Origin: Prosopocoilus inquinatus
Lineage: Eukaryota; Arthropoda; Insecta; Coleoptera; Lucanidae
Assembly: GCA_036172665.1 (NCBI GenBank)
Contig: CM069870.1
Location: 61,442,212 to 61,506,211 of the forward strand
Length of the DNA: 64,000 bases
Reading direction: 5' to 3'
Notes under the pieces: model-generated
Seen by the model: only the letters and a program-made list of their open reading frames with translations
The model's database searches: none
Told to the model about the DNA's origin: nothing
Translations under genes and position numbers: made by a program
Shown here: piece after piece, positions 23,869 through 35,529 of the stretch
Layout: each line of letters begins with the position of its first letter
Numbering within the stretch: the first letter of the stretch is position 1

Positions 23869-26569
23869 ACTGCCTATACCCAGCCCATACCGATATACCC
23901 TAAGTATATGTACTATTTAGAAATTTCATTTTGAGACCCGCAAATTCATAAAAATTGGCTAAAATTCAGCGCATGTTTTCATGTAAATTCAGCGCACTAT
24001 CAGATCGATCTCACCTGAAAAAGAGAGGTTGTATTGTGGCGCCATCGTCAGCAAGAAAAAGAAAGTTGAATTAAAGCAAGGTCAGCACGCAGAAAAAATT
24101 TAATTAGCACTCGCTGCGACGCAAAGATAATGTTAATTGGCGACTATTAACATCTTCGATTTTTTTTAACTTTTGCGGATTTCTCCGCAGAAAAAAATAC
24201 TTAATGAAAACAATTCATTCAACTAAAATAAGTTAAAAAAAAATATAGTAAGAAAAAAAATTTACTTATAGAAAACAATTCATTCAACTAAAATAAGTTA
24301 AAAAACCATAGTAATAAAAAAATTACTAAAGGATATTAGTAAGTCCAGAAATGCCAAACTGAAATTTCTTTTCGCGGAAACAAAGAAAATCATTTCAAAT
24401 ATTGTTTAATGTGTGTGTAAAAAATCTAAATTGATGTGAATCATATTATCTAATGTTTTCATTGTGCTCTGATATTATCTTGCAATAGTCATCACGAGCT
24501 TTTAAATTGAATTATTTAGGGCATATTTTGAATTAAATCAAAATTAATCTCACAACAAGAAAAAAAAATAGCCCAAGTATAATAGCCTACTTTTAAAATT
24601 AATTACCCTGTTTTAGATCTACGGCTTCAGAATTATTTTGTATTCAAAATTAATTATTTCAAGTAAAATGTTTAGTTTTCTTAAAAAGATTAAATTTTGT
24701 TTTAATTATTGCTTCGCCAAATCTAAGTCAATGTACAAGAAAACGTTGATTTTAACTGTGCTTTTTAAAAATATCGCTGAGATTTTATTTATTTATTATA
24801 ACAATTATAATAAATTTAACTGGAACACTAATTAAGTAAAAATCTCAAAATACTTTCTTTTGTTTATAAACAAAGACGATGAACAAGTCTTTTGCATACA
24901 AGCCAGACTGAGTGGATTCTCTCCTTATCTACGATATTTTAAGAAATCTGATAGTACCTAATTGGTCCATTTGTAATCAGTAATTTGCACAAAAATGCTC
25001 CATATTATAATTGATTTGTCTTTGTGTTTCAGTTTTATCTTCATCAGATTTGCCTGCACGATAAATTATTGCAATTATTAAAGTACTATAAAGGGTGACT
25101 GTTAATTAACCCGACGAAATGACGAAATTAGAGAAAAAGACTTTCACTTTTCAAGGAAATAATTAATCAAAAAATGTATATAAAATCATGAATCTTAATG
25201 ATTATTCCCTCGTCCGAACCCCAAATTTATTTAAACAGAATCTGACGTGATTAGTTGAATAAGAACGCCAAATAGTTTCCAAAATTATTGGCAAATGCAT
25301 ACAAATCCCCTCAAGTGATTTACATATTTTTAAGTACAAATTAACACTTTTTTTTCAGTAGGTAAATTTTATTAATGAAAAACAAAATACAAATTTAAAT
25401 TTTATTAAAGAAGAAAATTGCAAATATTTAGTTTATTCCCAGTTCCAAAGTATTTGCGTAAGAAACCAGATTTTTTTTGGTACACTTAAAAAGATAAAGA
25501 TACGATTATAATTTACAAATGAGTAAGGGTCGGACATTCCTAGGATATCTGGTAAAAACCAGTATAAAGATAAACAAAGCAGCGGCGTAAATTTCAATGT
25601 CGCCGTTGAACGGCTTTTATGCCCGAGGCACTCTCACCCTCGTGGTCATTGCATCAGAAGCAACCGTTTGATGTATATTACGTGTCTAACATAATTGCCT
25701 TTAGAGTTTCTTTCAAATTAATAATTATGAAAACATTATAATTGTTTAACGTAGCTTTTAAAAATACTGTCATAATGCATTTCATTCATATCAATTATAG
25801 CGCCGTCACTGCAAGAAAAATGCGAGTTCATTTCGGAATGAATCGATTATGTAACAAGTTTTTATATCCAGTCGACCAGAACTGTAGTGGTTACTGCCTG
25901 ACGCATAGACTTCTCGGGCTTCGACTGGTTTATTGTTTTGTTTTTACAGGGCAGACGCGTTAAAGATTAGACCTTTTTCCGACTATGATCGCTTCAGCAT
26001 ATTAGTAGTTCCTCGTATATTTAACGAAACCTTCCGCCTAAAATGCTATATGACTCATTTGGAAACACAAATTGAAGCACGCGTAGCTGCGAACTTGCGT
26101 ACCAAGGGCTCAACGAGCTTAAAATATTCTACGAAATGAGATCATATCATCAACTTAAAGAAAGACAAAGCTTGCTTTGTGTACTGTAATAGAAAGGAAA
26201 ATTTTGTTGAATCAGAAATGAGCCATAGCGGAGCCCTATGCATTTCCGTAACAAAGCTTACAGCTCGAACGAATTCTAAGAATTCCAGGCTAGTCTAAGC
26301 TAACCAAGTGACACAAAGCCATAGCCAGTTCTGACTACAGCTTTATTTGCTTGATATCGCGTCTTAATTTTCCTCATCAATGTAATTTCTAAATTAAAAT
26401 TTTTTCTATCGGTCAATTTTCTAGCTCTGTTTTAATTTAAATATAGTATGGTACCCAAGAAACATCCACGACTGGCGAGGGTTGTTATGTAAATTAAATT
26501 GTTGCAACTTAAAAAGTTAGAAGCTAACTAATGCTTTAAGAAGTGTATAGGTTTCCACGTCCCTTCTTT
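23869..26569. other. AT-rich intergenic DNA with a short tandem repeat
   Basis: No gene is recognised. 24206-24325 contains two direct copies of a roughly 65-bp unit beginning GAAAACAATTCATTCAACTA. The remainder is low-complexity AT-rich DNA with only chance open frames. Confidence 0.5.
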
Positions 26570-26865
26570 TCTATCCTTATCGGACCGTTATTCTTAATTG
26601 TTAAAATTTCAGTAATTCAATTTTTTTGAAAATTACTGAAATTTCAGCAATTTCAAAATTGTCATATTTTTCTGTTCAGATTTCAGTATTTCTGAAATTG
26701 TCATATTTTCTTGTTCAAAAATTTCAGTAATTTCAAAATTGTTGTATTTCTCTGTTTAAACAAACAATTACAGACAATTTTTGAACAGAAAAATATGACA
26801 ATTTTAATCAAAATTAATGAATCTTCAGTAATTTTTGAACAGAATTTTTAACAAAAAATTTTTGT

Positions 26866-27168
26866 TCAAATCGTTTTTGATTGCAGTGAAACCCTCGAGC
26901 AGCCTCTGGACAGCTGTTTCAGCCCTGCTTGGGGCTTCTTCAGCAGAGACGTAGCTCGACATTTCCACTCCAAACAAAAACGACTTGTCCAATTTATTCG
27001 CAATTGCGATGTAAGAGTGATGAACAGATAAAATAGCGACATCTTACTATCGCTTTTTGACCTGTCATTGCAATAGGATACACAAATTGAAGCGGGATTT
27101 GCTCCTAATAAGTCCCCCATGCAAGGCGGCCATGCTTGCTGTCAAAGCATAATGAAAATTTTTAGCAA
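26866..27168 (-). mobile_element. Hammerhead retrozyme-like element, copy A
   Basis: This is a unit of about 300 bp. On the minus (sense) strand the body (27,168-27,000, with CCATGCAAGGCGGCC, GGTCAAAAAGCG and TGTTC words) comes first and the hammerhead follows. There is no open reading frame. It adjoins copy B head-to-head. Confidence 0.8.
26883..26970 (-). ncRNA. Type I hammerhead ribozyme A
   Basis: On the minus strand the core CTGAAGA (26937-26943) is followed by stem II AGCCCC-AAG-CAGGGCT, then GAAA (26917-26920) and the short stem III ACAGCTGT. The predicted cleavage triplet is GTC (26909-26911). CTCTG directly before the core pairs with CAGAG directly after the cleavage site. CTCGA-type and GTGGAAA/TTTCAC segments extend stem I. 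All invariant core bases of a hammerhead are present. Confidence 0.85.
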
Positions 27169-27177
27169 ACAAAAACG

Positions 27178-27460
27178 ACTTTTTTTGCAGTGGAAATGTC
27201 GAGCTACGTCTCTACTGAAGAATCCCCAAGCAGGGCTGAAACAGCTGTCCAGAGGCTGCTCGAGGTTTTCACTGCAATCAAAAACGATTTGAACAAAATT
27301 TTTCTAAAAATTTTCATTATGCTTTGACAACAAGCATGGCCGCCTTGCATGGGGAACTTATTAGGAGCAAATCCCGCTTCAATTTGTCTATCCTATTGCA
27401 ATGTCAGGTCAAAAAGCGAAAGTAAGAAGTCGCTATTTTATCTGTTCAGAATTTTTAACA
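27178..27460 (+). mobile_element. Hammerhead retrozyme-like element, copy B
   Basis: On the plus (sense) strand the hammerhead (27187-27275) comes first and the body (27,305-27,455) follows. This is the reverse of the order in copy A and is a circular permutation of the same unit. Confidence 0.8.
27187..27275 (+). ncRNA. Type I hammerhead ribozyme B
   Basis: The core CTGAAGA lies at 27215-27221, GAAA at 27238-27241, stem III ACAGCTGT at 27241-27248, and the cleavage triplet GTC at 27247-27249. Stem II has one mismatch (ATCCCC against AGGGCT). The innermost stem I pair is A-C. Distal stem I GCAGTGGAAA/TTTTCACTGC is preserved. Confidence 0.82.
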
Positions 27461-27477
27461 ATAAAACTAAGGTGAAC

Positions 27478-27750
27478 TGTTATCTAAAACAGCGATACCG
27501 TACGATCGCTTTTTGACCGAACAACGCACAAGGATTAACAAATTGAAGCAGGTTTGCTACATAATAAGTCACGCCATGCAGGGCGGCCATGTTTGCTGTC
27601 AAAGTATAATTGTTGCAAATCATTTTTGATTGCATTGAAATCCTCGAACAGCCTCTATACAGCTGTTTCAGCCCTATTTGGGACTTCTTCAGCAGAAACG
27701 TAGCTCGAGATTTCCACTGCAAACCAAAAACGACTTGACCGATTTATTCG
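27478..27750 (-). mobile_element. Hammerhead retrozyme-like element, copy C
   Basis: On the minus (sense) strand the hammerhead (27,720-27,631) comes first, followed by the body (27,615-27,480). The order matches copy B but the strand is opposite. Confidence 0.78.
27631..27720 (-). ncRNA. Type I hammerhead ribozyme C
   Basis: CTGAAGA is followed by a stem II in which a G-U pair replaces one Watson-Crick pair (AGTCCC/AGGGCT), then GAAA, ACAGCTGT and a GTA cleavage triplet (27658-27660). Stem I keeps CTCGAG/TTCGAG and GGAAATC/GATTTC. Confidence 0.8.
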
Positions 27751-27757
27751 CAAAAAC

Positions 27758-27815
27758 AGCCTGTACAGGGGCTGCACGAGGGTTTCACTGCAATCAAAAA
27801 TGATTTGCAATAATT
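27758..27815 (+). ncRNA. Hammerhead 3' half (copy D, partial)
   Basis: Only stem III, the GTA triplet and the 3' strand of stem I are present (AACAGCCTGTACAG then TTTCACTGCAATC). The catalytic CTGANGA and stem II are missing. Confidence 0.65.
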
Positions 27816-28483
27816 TTTTTTAAATAAAACTAACGATGCGATAAGAAAAGATAAAGGGAAAATAATTAATTATAGTTTTTAAATTGTATCTTATTTTTCT
27901 GTTCAAAAATTGTCTGTAGTGATTATAATTTTATTACAGACACAAATTGTCATATTTTTTAAGAAATTGTCGGAAATGATATTATAATTATTTTAAAATT
28001 ACTGAGATTTTAATAATTTATTATTATCGCAATTGTTTCATTTATTATTTATTTATTTATTTATTGCTTAAATTTCAGTAATTTTAAAATATTCATATTC
28101 TTTTGTTACAACATTGTCTGCATTGATATTATAGCAGAAAAATATGACAATTCTAAAGTTACTAAAATTTTCCTTCTCTGTAGCACCGTGATTCTTAATT
28201 GTTAAAATTTCAGTAATTTTAAAATTGTCATATTTTTCTGTTAAAATTTCAGTAATTTTCAAATTGTCATACTTATCTGTTCACAGAGACATTTTCTTTG
28301 AACAGAAAAATTTGACAACTTATAAATTATTGAAAGTTCAGTAATTTTTGAACAGAAAAATATGACAATTATAAAATTACTGAAATTTTAATAATAAAAA
28401 ATAACGGTACGATTAAGAAAGAGGGAAAATTCCAGTAATTTTAAAATTATCACTTTTTTTGCCCAAAAGTTCTGTGTAATGAT

Positions 28484-28719
28484 CAGGGAAAAGAATTCGG
28501 GCCACTTGTTCTGCGAATAATACGAAAATTTTGTACTCGGACTGTTTTAACCCCGCCCACAACAATCTCTGCCAAATGAAAATGCTCGCATTGCACTCCT
28601 TCTTTTCCTACTCATCAATAACAAGTCGATGTATCGGAGCGGCGGAATGGTAGCGGAAACAAAGAGTACATTCGACGTAAAAAGCATCCAAAACTAAGTG
28701 GCCTTAATTCTTTTCCCTG
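28484..28719. mobile_element. hAT-type MITE
   Basis: The terminal repeats are CAGGGAAAAGAATTCGGGCC and the inverse of CAGGGAAAAGAATTAAGGCC. The 8-bp target duplication GTAATGAT is perfect (28476-28483 and 28720-28727). The 236 bp are non-coding, and the interior is less AT-rich than the surrounding repeats. Confidence 0.92.
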
Positions 28720-28960
28720 GTAATGATGTTATAATAATTTTAAAATTACTGAAATTTTAACATTTATTTTTATCGCATCTGTTTCATTTATTTTTAATTG
28801 TAAAAGTTTCAGTAATTTTAAAATTGTCATACTTTTCTGTTAAAAAATTGTCTGTAATGATTATATTGGTAATTTTAAAATTCTTCATAATTTTAACAAT
28901 TATAAATAAATGAAACAGATGTGATAAAGAGAGAAAAAAAAGGGACTAAGAAATATGTAC

Positions 28961-30148
28961 ACTTCTTAAAGCATTCGTTAACTTCTGTTTAATTATAATA
29001 ATTCAGCCGTTCAAATCTATTTATTGTTGTAAGATTTTCTTTTATATCTGAATATATTTCGTTATTTAAAGTTTCAGTATTTTTACTTGGATTATTATAA
29101 TAATGGAGGACGCTTAACTAAACATATGAATGATAGAAGTGAACCAATTTCGACAATTCTGAAATCTAATTTGGCGTCATATAGCAAACCGTGGAAATAA
29201 AATAGAGATCGATTTCCGGTTATACTTTCAAGAACCAGGCTACAAACAAGGAAATACGGAGTTCAAACTTTGCATGGATTGCTAAAAGGATTGGAGACAA
29301 AAGAGGTGCAAAGTGGAGTCACCTTTTTCCACCCTCGTTGGCACGCACAGAAAATTCCAAGACGCGTTCACATTAACGTATTTGGATGACCAGTTGTAAA
29401 TCGTTCTTCATTTCATCGTAAGAATCAAGTTTTTTTTCTGTTGTATAAATCTAAAATTCGTCAATGATTTTAATTAATTCTACAGTTTATTGGTAAGTGT
29501 ATCGAATTGCTTTTTCATTAGCTGTTTGGCAACTTAAGTTGTTTTATTATAGTGTGATAACAGAAAAAGTTTATTCATAGTTGTGAATTTGGTGTTTTAA
29601 TTTAGACAACCCACAAGTCCAACGTTACTTGTAGTGGAGACCTTTAATTAACTGAAAAATGTGCGAAAAGCTTAAGTAACGACACCCTGCGGTTGCTTTT
29701 TGACCTTACATTGCGACAAAATTTTTATAAACTGTTCTTTCAACATTTGAACGGGTAACGTCGATTCTCAACCTTGTTTGTTTCTCGACGGAACAATTGT
29801 TATCACCCCGTACATTTGCGAAAGTTTCAATATTTTAAGTACTCTCGAATCGTGTCTATCAATTTGTATCAATTGAATGAATTATTATTGTTTTGAAGAC
29901 ATCTAATACGTTTGCTTGCAAAATTTTCTCCAAAATAATGCTTTTTTTTGTAAATGTTAACTCTCTACCCTGTCTTTTTTGTTGCAAAATTTCTTTTGCC
30001 CGAAAATTTTTCGCCCTTTTTTTAGAACGTTCGCTTCGCTGCGCCTAAATAAATCAGAATCTTCATAATAATTTATTGCAAAACTTCGTGAAATAAATAA
30101 TGTACAGAATGTGGAAAAATGGAAAATGACTAATTCGCAGATGGGGTT
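28961..30148. other. Intergenic DNA with a hammerhead-body fragment
   Basis: No gene is recognised. 29660-29730 holds a diverged piece of the hammerhead-element body (GCTTTTTGACC then TTACATTGCGAC). The rest is AT-rich, downstream of the Osiris gene at 30149. Confidence 0.45.
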
Positions 30149-31840
30149 TTAGGGCCTCGATGTTGAACTGCTTGCGCTTCCTGGGTAATAAGCAGAGTAC
30201 GCGATGTTTTGAGCATTATCAGACGAAGCTCCGGTCCACACCCTGGAGTAGGGTCCGGTTCCGGAAGGTTCCCATCCGGGCTCGTAAGAGCTTGGAGGAG
30301 CCGTGGTTGGGGGCGCCCCGTAAACCGGCTCGGGTGGAGGTGCCATTGGTGCCATATTCATTGGCATACTCATACCTAAATGAAAATGAAGTAAAATTAA
30401 CTACGAAAGAAGGTAATAACCAACACCGAGACGTAGTCCTGTCTGTATTCTGTACAGCGGATAATTCTGTGTGCGTAAGGGTATGAACATGCCGAAGATG
30501 CCTCGCTGTTCAACCTCGATGTTTAAGTCGCGCTCGATACCGTGATATCACCTCGATGTAAAACAAACTACAGTTTTAAATAGAACCGTGCATATCGAAG
30601 ATGAATGGTAGCGTGCATCTTCGACATGCACAATTTTATTTAAATCTACGCGTTTGTTTTATGTCGAGCTATCGAGCGCGACCTAAACATCGAGGGTGAA
30701 CAGTGAGGCATCTTCAGCATGTTCTTACCCTAAGCCAGAGTATACTCGACCCGACCGCTAACATTGTCCGCTCTACAGAATAGAGGGCATTTGTCCAATT
30801 ATAATTCAGCGTTGATAATAACTTAAAAGATTGTGCTTACCGGCTTTCGTTACCAACTGGTAGATGATGAAGCCTATAACGATGAGAATAGCGAGCTTGC
30901 TGAGTATGAGAGCTTTGATGGCTTTGATCTTGACGATGGCCAACATGATGGGCATCAGGGCTTTCATTTTAAGTTTCAAGAGTAAAAGCGCAGGTAAAAG
31001 AAGCTTTTTCTTTAAAAGTCCTCTGCCTGAAATCATAGGAGGCGTTTGCAACTTGATCGCGCTTGCAAAATAAAAATCACTCACCCTCATTTGCGTTAGG
31101 CGTCGTTATATCCAAGCCACTTTGCGGGTTGTAGACGACTTGTGTGTCTTCGAACAGCATTTCCGGTAGTTTATAACGGATTTCGTGCGTGTCCAGGACT
31201 CGTTTTGTGCGTTTCAGAATCGCTGCGTCGATATTCTGCAAAACAGAAGTTATTCAAAAAAAAAGAAGTTAAGACTTCGTAAATAAATAGGAAATCGCCT
31301 GGAACTTTCGCTTTCCTCGAGTTCTCACGGGAAGTACTTAAGGTATTTACGGAGCAATAATTTCCTGCGTTCAATTTTAAAATTTGCTTGCATGCGTTAG
31401 GTTTGTAATTGAAATCTCAGGTTAGTTAATTTCTTTTAAGTGTTTAACTGAAATGAGGTTGTGCACGATGATAATAAATAGAATTAGCATGCCATCCGCG
31501 CGCTCCTGCATATAAATGTGTGTATGCGTGCATTAGTTACTTAATGAAGGATTGACCTAGTTATGTGAAGGTATCTGTCACTATTTTTTTTTATTTGTTG
31601 AAACCAAAAAATATTTATTAATAGTTAAAAATAATAAAGTAAAGAAAATATTACCTTCAAGTTCCTGGCCGATTCACTTTGGATGTTCAAGATATTATCT
31701 AAGTAACTCAAAACCGTTGATTTGACACAGGGCATATCCGCACAGTTCGCAAACACCGAGTCGACCAGTTCTTCCCCCGATCTGGGGGTGCTGGTGGCGT
31801 AAACGCAGGCGACGGTGAAGAGAAGTGTTAATCGCCACAT
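30149..31840 (-). CDS. Osiris family protein 1
   Basis: Osiris proteins are insect-specific small secretory-pathway proteins, several of them needed for cuticle formation; the family role here is inferred. There are four exons: 31655-31840, 31085-31235, 30841-31026 and 30149-30375 (249 aa). The start is taken at 31840 rather than the in-frame ATG at 31858, because a TATATAA at 31881-31887 would place transcription start at about 31857. The order is a signal peptide ([15 protein letters not shown]), a two-cysteine region (NCADMPC), a DUF1676-type region ([18 protein letters not shown]), a long hydrophobic Leu/Ile/Lys-rich segment, a Pro-rich stretch and the C-terminal [12 protein letters not shown], the family AQxLAYxxY motif. 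Intron 3 holds a 258-bp palindromic MITE. Confidence 0.9.
30476..30733. mobile_element. Palindromic MITE in Osiris gene 1 intron 3
   Basis: Arms of about 120 bp pair along nearly their whole length. They begin TAAGGGTATGAACATGC, the inverse of TTAGGGTAAGAACATGC, and also share CTCGATGTTTA and TCGCGCTCGATA. The loop is only about 12 bp. It is non-coding. Confidence 0.85.
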
Positions 31841-31880
31841 TGTGTGTTTGCTAATCATGATCGACAGTGGGTGGGTGCGG

Positions 31881-31887
31881 TTATATA
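31881..31887 (-). promoter_or_regulatory. TATA box of Osiris gene 1
   Basis: TATATAA on the minus strand, about 30 bp above the first ATG. This argues for initiation at the second ATG. Confidence 0.5.
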
Positions 31888-31888
31888 T

Positions 31889-33430
31889 GTGCTTTGCAGG
31901 TTAGGGGATCGAGTGTGAGCTGCGTATTAATCGGCGCCCAAATAGTTCTTCTTTCGCTTTTGGAATTAGTTCCGCTAGAAGATCCGGTGATGGACTGCGC
32001 ATTGCTTCGCGTTCGGCGAAGTTTTGTCGGCGTTTTCACTGTTTTCGTTGTTTTTGCATTGGAAATGCTAAACTTGTGCGAAAACGAATTTACAAATCAG
32101 TTAAATATAAACCCAAGATTTACAGATGAAAATTCACAAGTCTTCAGTGAATTTCTGAAGTGTATTTCTTTTATACTAATATTTGTCTTTTTTATTTTAC
32201 TAACAAATAATTCCTTGCACCTGAATAACACAAATACTCTCACTTGCAATTATTCAAACGAAACAGAAGAAATGGCATACGTTAGAGTCAAAATTAGAAA
32301 GAAATTCAAAATAACTTCAATGACTTATTATTGGTAACTCTTACAGTATTTGTTTGTTAATTTTTGTAAGAAATAATTAAGTGCCACTTAAAATGATACC
32401 TATTTCTTAGGTCCGTTAGGCGATATAAAAATGCGAGAAACTATTGTCCTGCAATTTAATATTGCAAACCAAAAATTTATTAATCGTGTAAATGGTTCTA
32501 ACAAGCAGTACGTCAGATTTAAAGACCAACCTTCAGGAGTCTGAAAATGAAATTTCTGAAGTTTAGGTTTTCTTTTATATATTAATACTTGTTTGTTTCA
32601 AAATGTTGGCAAACAATTACCTGCATTAAATAACACAAAACCCATCAATTGTAATTATTAAAGTGAAACAAAAGTTGGACCCCAATATCAAAAAGAAATT
32701 AAAAATATCTTCAACGACTTGATAACTATTACAATATTTGTCTGTTTAGTTGTTATAAGAAATAATTGCTTTTATAAGAAGTAATAATTACTTAAATTAA
32801 AATTTACGTTGGTACTACTTTCGCTCAGAAAAGTCATAGACAAGATATGAAAAAAAAAAGAAAAACACATACTGGGTGAATCAAAATAAGTATTCGACCC
32901 GTCAACCACAGGTAGTATACAGAAAAAGAAAATTGAAAGCCTGCATACTAGTACTAATAGTTTGTGAGATAAAATGCATTGAAGATTTAGATATAACTTG
33001 GTTGACTGGCACAAGTACACCTGTAGTGCGTCACAAGAACAATGGACTCGCGTGATTAGAACGAAACACTAACTGTTTGCAATGTTAGGTCAAAAAGCGA
33101 TCGTAGAGTGTCGCTGTTTTATCTATTCATCCTTCAAATGAAACTGTAAACGCTTTTATTTATGGTTTTCTGAGGAAAAAATGTATAATACTCAGCTCAT
33201 TCATTTGAATTTTTAAGTTGTGTATGTATGTTTAAGTATGAAATTAATCATGATCTCCAATTTGGTTTCAAAGGAGGTTGATTTTTGAAATACCTCTGAT
33301 AGATTTATTTCTTGCAATTTCGCACCTGCATGACCTTAGTGAATACGCTCCTAACGGGTAAGACAATTATTCTGAATCACCCTGTACATCAAGGAAAAAG
33401 TGTAGCCTTTATTCACCTTATGTAATAAGC
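31889..33430. other. Intergenic DNA with duplicated segment
   Basis: Two diverged direct copies of a 250-290 bp segment lie at about 32095-32390 and 32520-32770 (shared words GAATAACACAAA and TAAGAAATAATT). 33078-33130 is a plus-strand fragment of the hammerhead-element body (GGTCAAAAAGCGATCGTAG). The open frame at 31867-32337 has no recognisable domain and I do not call it a gene. Confidence 0.45.
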
Positions 33431-35040
33431 AACGGGGAAAAGTCATAACAATTAACGGGCAAAAACGAGAGCTATGAATGAACGTAAAGTTAAAGAAGTA
33501 GAAGATCACCAGGGGAGAAAATAAGGGATTTTTACAGGCAAATAAAAAAGGAAAACAAAAACATTAAGCACACGCTGTATATCAGAGATGAGAAAGGGGA
33601 GACAATTAGAGAGGAAGGGAAACAGACGGAAATAATATTTTTGCGTAATACTTGATGAGGGTGCAGATGAAGAGAAAGGAGAAGATGCCAGCAAGCCATC
33701 ATAAGAGAAGAAAATGGAAAGGTAAATACTGAGCCAACTAGAGAAGAATTTGAAGTGGTTTTATAAGAAATTAAAAACAATAAGAGTCTGCGTCAAAATG
33801 GAATCGTTGCAGAATACATAAAATGTGGAGGAGGAGAAATTATAAAAGATAAATTGTGAGAGCTGGTAAAGGCGATTTGGAAAGAAGAGACGATGCCAAA
33901 AAGCTCGGGAAGCGCAACAATAGTGCCTCTGATTTAAAAAGGGGAGCAAAACTCAGTGTACTAATTATAGAGAAGAGGAACAGCAAACCAACTTTTCACA
34001 CTAAAAGAAGCACTTATGAACATTGTGTTACGAATATGGAATCCCAACAGTATTCACAGTTCACAGATTTTAAGAAAGCCTGCGATTCGGTGAAAAGGTC
34101 AAAAGCTGATTAAATTAAATGTATTAAAAAAATTGGTAAGGTTCGTGAATATGACATTTAGGAACAAGACAAGTAATGCGTAAAAGGACAAACAACAAGA
34201 GGTTTTGAAGTACGAACAGGCCTTAGACAAGGGAGATCCGCTCTCGACTCTGCTATTCAACATAGCTTTGGAGAAGGTGGTAGGAGATAGCCAGTTAAAC
34301 AGAGAAGGGAAGATACATACTATATGTATAAAAGCCATCTCAGTAAATTGGGTATGCCGAAGATGTTGCCATTGTGGCTAGAAGTGAGAAGGAGGAACGA
34401 TAGAACGATTAATAAAACCAGCCTATAGAATAGGACTACACATAAAGCTAGAAAAAAGTAAAGTGATGAAAATCGGGGGACGTGATGAAGCGAAGAAAAA
34501 AAATGGAAATAAATGTAGGACCAGAAAAGATATTTTTTGAGCATGTCGATTACTTCCTATACTTAGGAGCACTCATAACAAATAAGTGTAGTGAAGAACA
34601 ATAAATCCATGCAAGTACAAGTAAGTGCTCTGGAATGATGAAGTACTTACTACTGTGAAGGAACTATCTAGGTGTACGAAAATCAGAATGTACAAAACAT
34701 TGTCAACATACCAACTGTACCGCATGCATGGCTGTCAGTGGGAGAAAATAAAACCGAACGAAAAAAAGGTAAACCAGGAGATTTATGATATGTACAATCC
34801 GCTGAAAATAGATGTGGCTATAAAAGCAAGAAGATTACAGCAGCTGGGGGCATCTCGAAAGGATGGTGGAGCACAGAACGGCAAAAGCTTGTAATAGATT
34901 GGAAAGTACCAGAAGGAAAAAAAGGAAGAGGGGAAGACCGCGAAAAAGATAGGGAGAGGTAACTAAGACAGAACTAGAAGAGAAAAACATAAAGAATTCG
35001 AAAAAGAAAGCAAAAAATCAGACTAAATTAGACTAAGATT
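33430..35040 (+). pseudogene. RTE-like non-LTR retrotransposon, decayed
   Basis: Reverse-transcriptase motifs appear in order but in shifting frames with many stops. They are TDFKKACDSVKR (about 34065-34100), RTGLRQGDPLSTLLFNIALE (about 34213-34272), GYAEDVAIVARS in place of the catalytic YADD box (about 34350-34385), CTKIRMYKTL (34,675-34,705) and a C-terminal AIKARRLQQLG segment (34,820-34,850). The order and the C-terminal RRLQWLGH-like motif fit the RTE/BovB clade. The endonuclease domain is not seen, so it is 5'-truncated and dead. Confidence 0.75.
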
Positions 35041-35164
35041 ATGTATTATGAGAATTCCTGTGTTATACTCATCATTATCTTCATTTTTAGGAATTTGTTC
35101 TAATAACGCAGGTATTAATGTAGAGTGAGATCAATAAGTACATATCTCGCATTTCCTGAAAGCA

Positions 35165-35520
35165 TTTCTTCATCTATCTCTAGAGTCCCCATCCCAAAGA
35201 AGTCTAAAGGCTTTTTTCTTGTAGTACGAAGATTTTACGAGCTACCGAAGATGTGCCCCACATAGTAGGATGCCATGACAAGCAGACTATGAAAGTCAGA
35301 GAAATAAGCAGTTCTGTCAGCAGCGTCAGTTAATACGGATTCTATTATTCTAATGCAGTAAAATTGACAAGATAATTTTTTGTGTAAATCAGACTTATCT
35401 TTAGACCAATCTAACCTGTTGTCGATCGTACTGGGTATTATGTATTAAGTCATTGATGTAGATAATAGACAGGAAAGGGTCTAAAACTGATCCCTGATTC
35501 AATTTGTTAGTATGTGACCA
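35165..35520 (-). pseudogene. Jockey-like reverse transcriptase fragment
   Basis: On the minus strand, LNQGSVLDPFLSIIYINDL (about 35,500-35,445) corresponds to the GxxQGSxLGPLLFxIYINDL box of jockey-type reverse transcriptases. ASYYVGHIFG (about 35,270-35,235) corresponds to the later YGIxxWG segment. The YADD part between them is missing. Confidence 0.55.
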
Positions 35521-35529
35521 TAAATTTTT

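Larger units (their letters stand above)
26570..28960. repeat. Nested AT-rich foldback repeat cluster
   Basis: The word TTTCAGTAATTTTAAAATTG and the adjoining TGTCATATTTTTCTGTTC recur more than ten times in both orientations. Outer copies are joined to CGTTATTCTTAATTG (near 26585) and its inverse (near 28400), consistent with several AT-rich MITEs inserted into one another. The hammerhead elements (26866-27815) and a hAT MITE (28484-28719) lie within it. Confidence 0.65.

Noticed and set aside
24206..24325. CRISPR-like or satellite array
   Set aside because: Only two AT-rich direct copies with no spacers; an ordinary short duplication.
31867..32337. Open frame of 156 codons beside Osiris gene 1
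   Set aside because: No domain or splice support; it overlaps the Osiris promoter and a diverged direct repeat.
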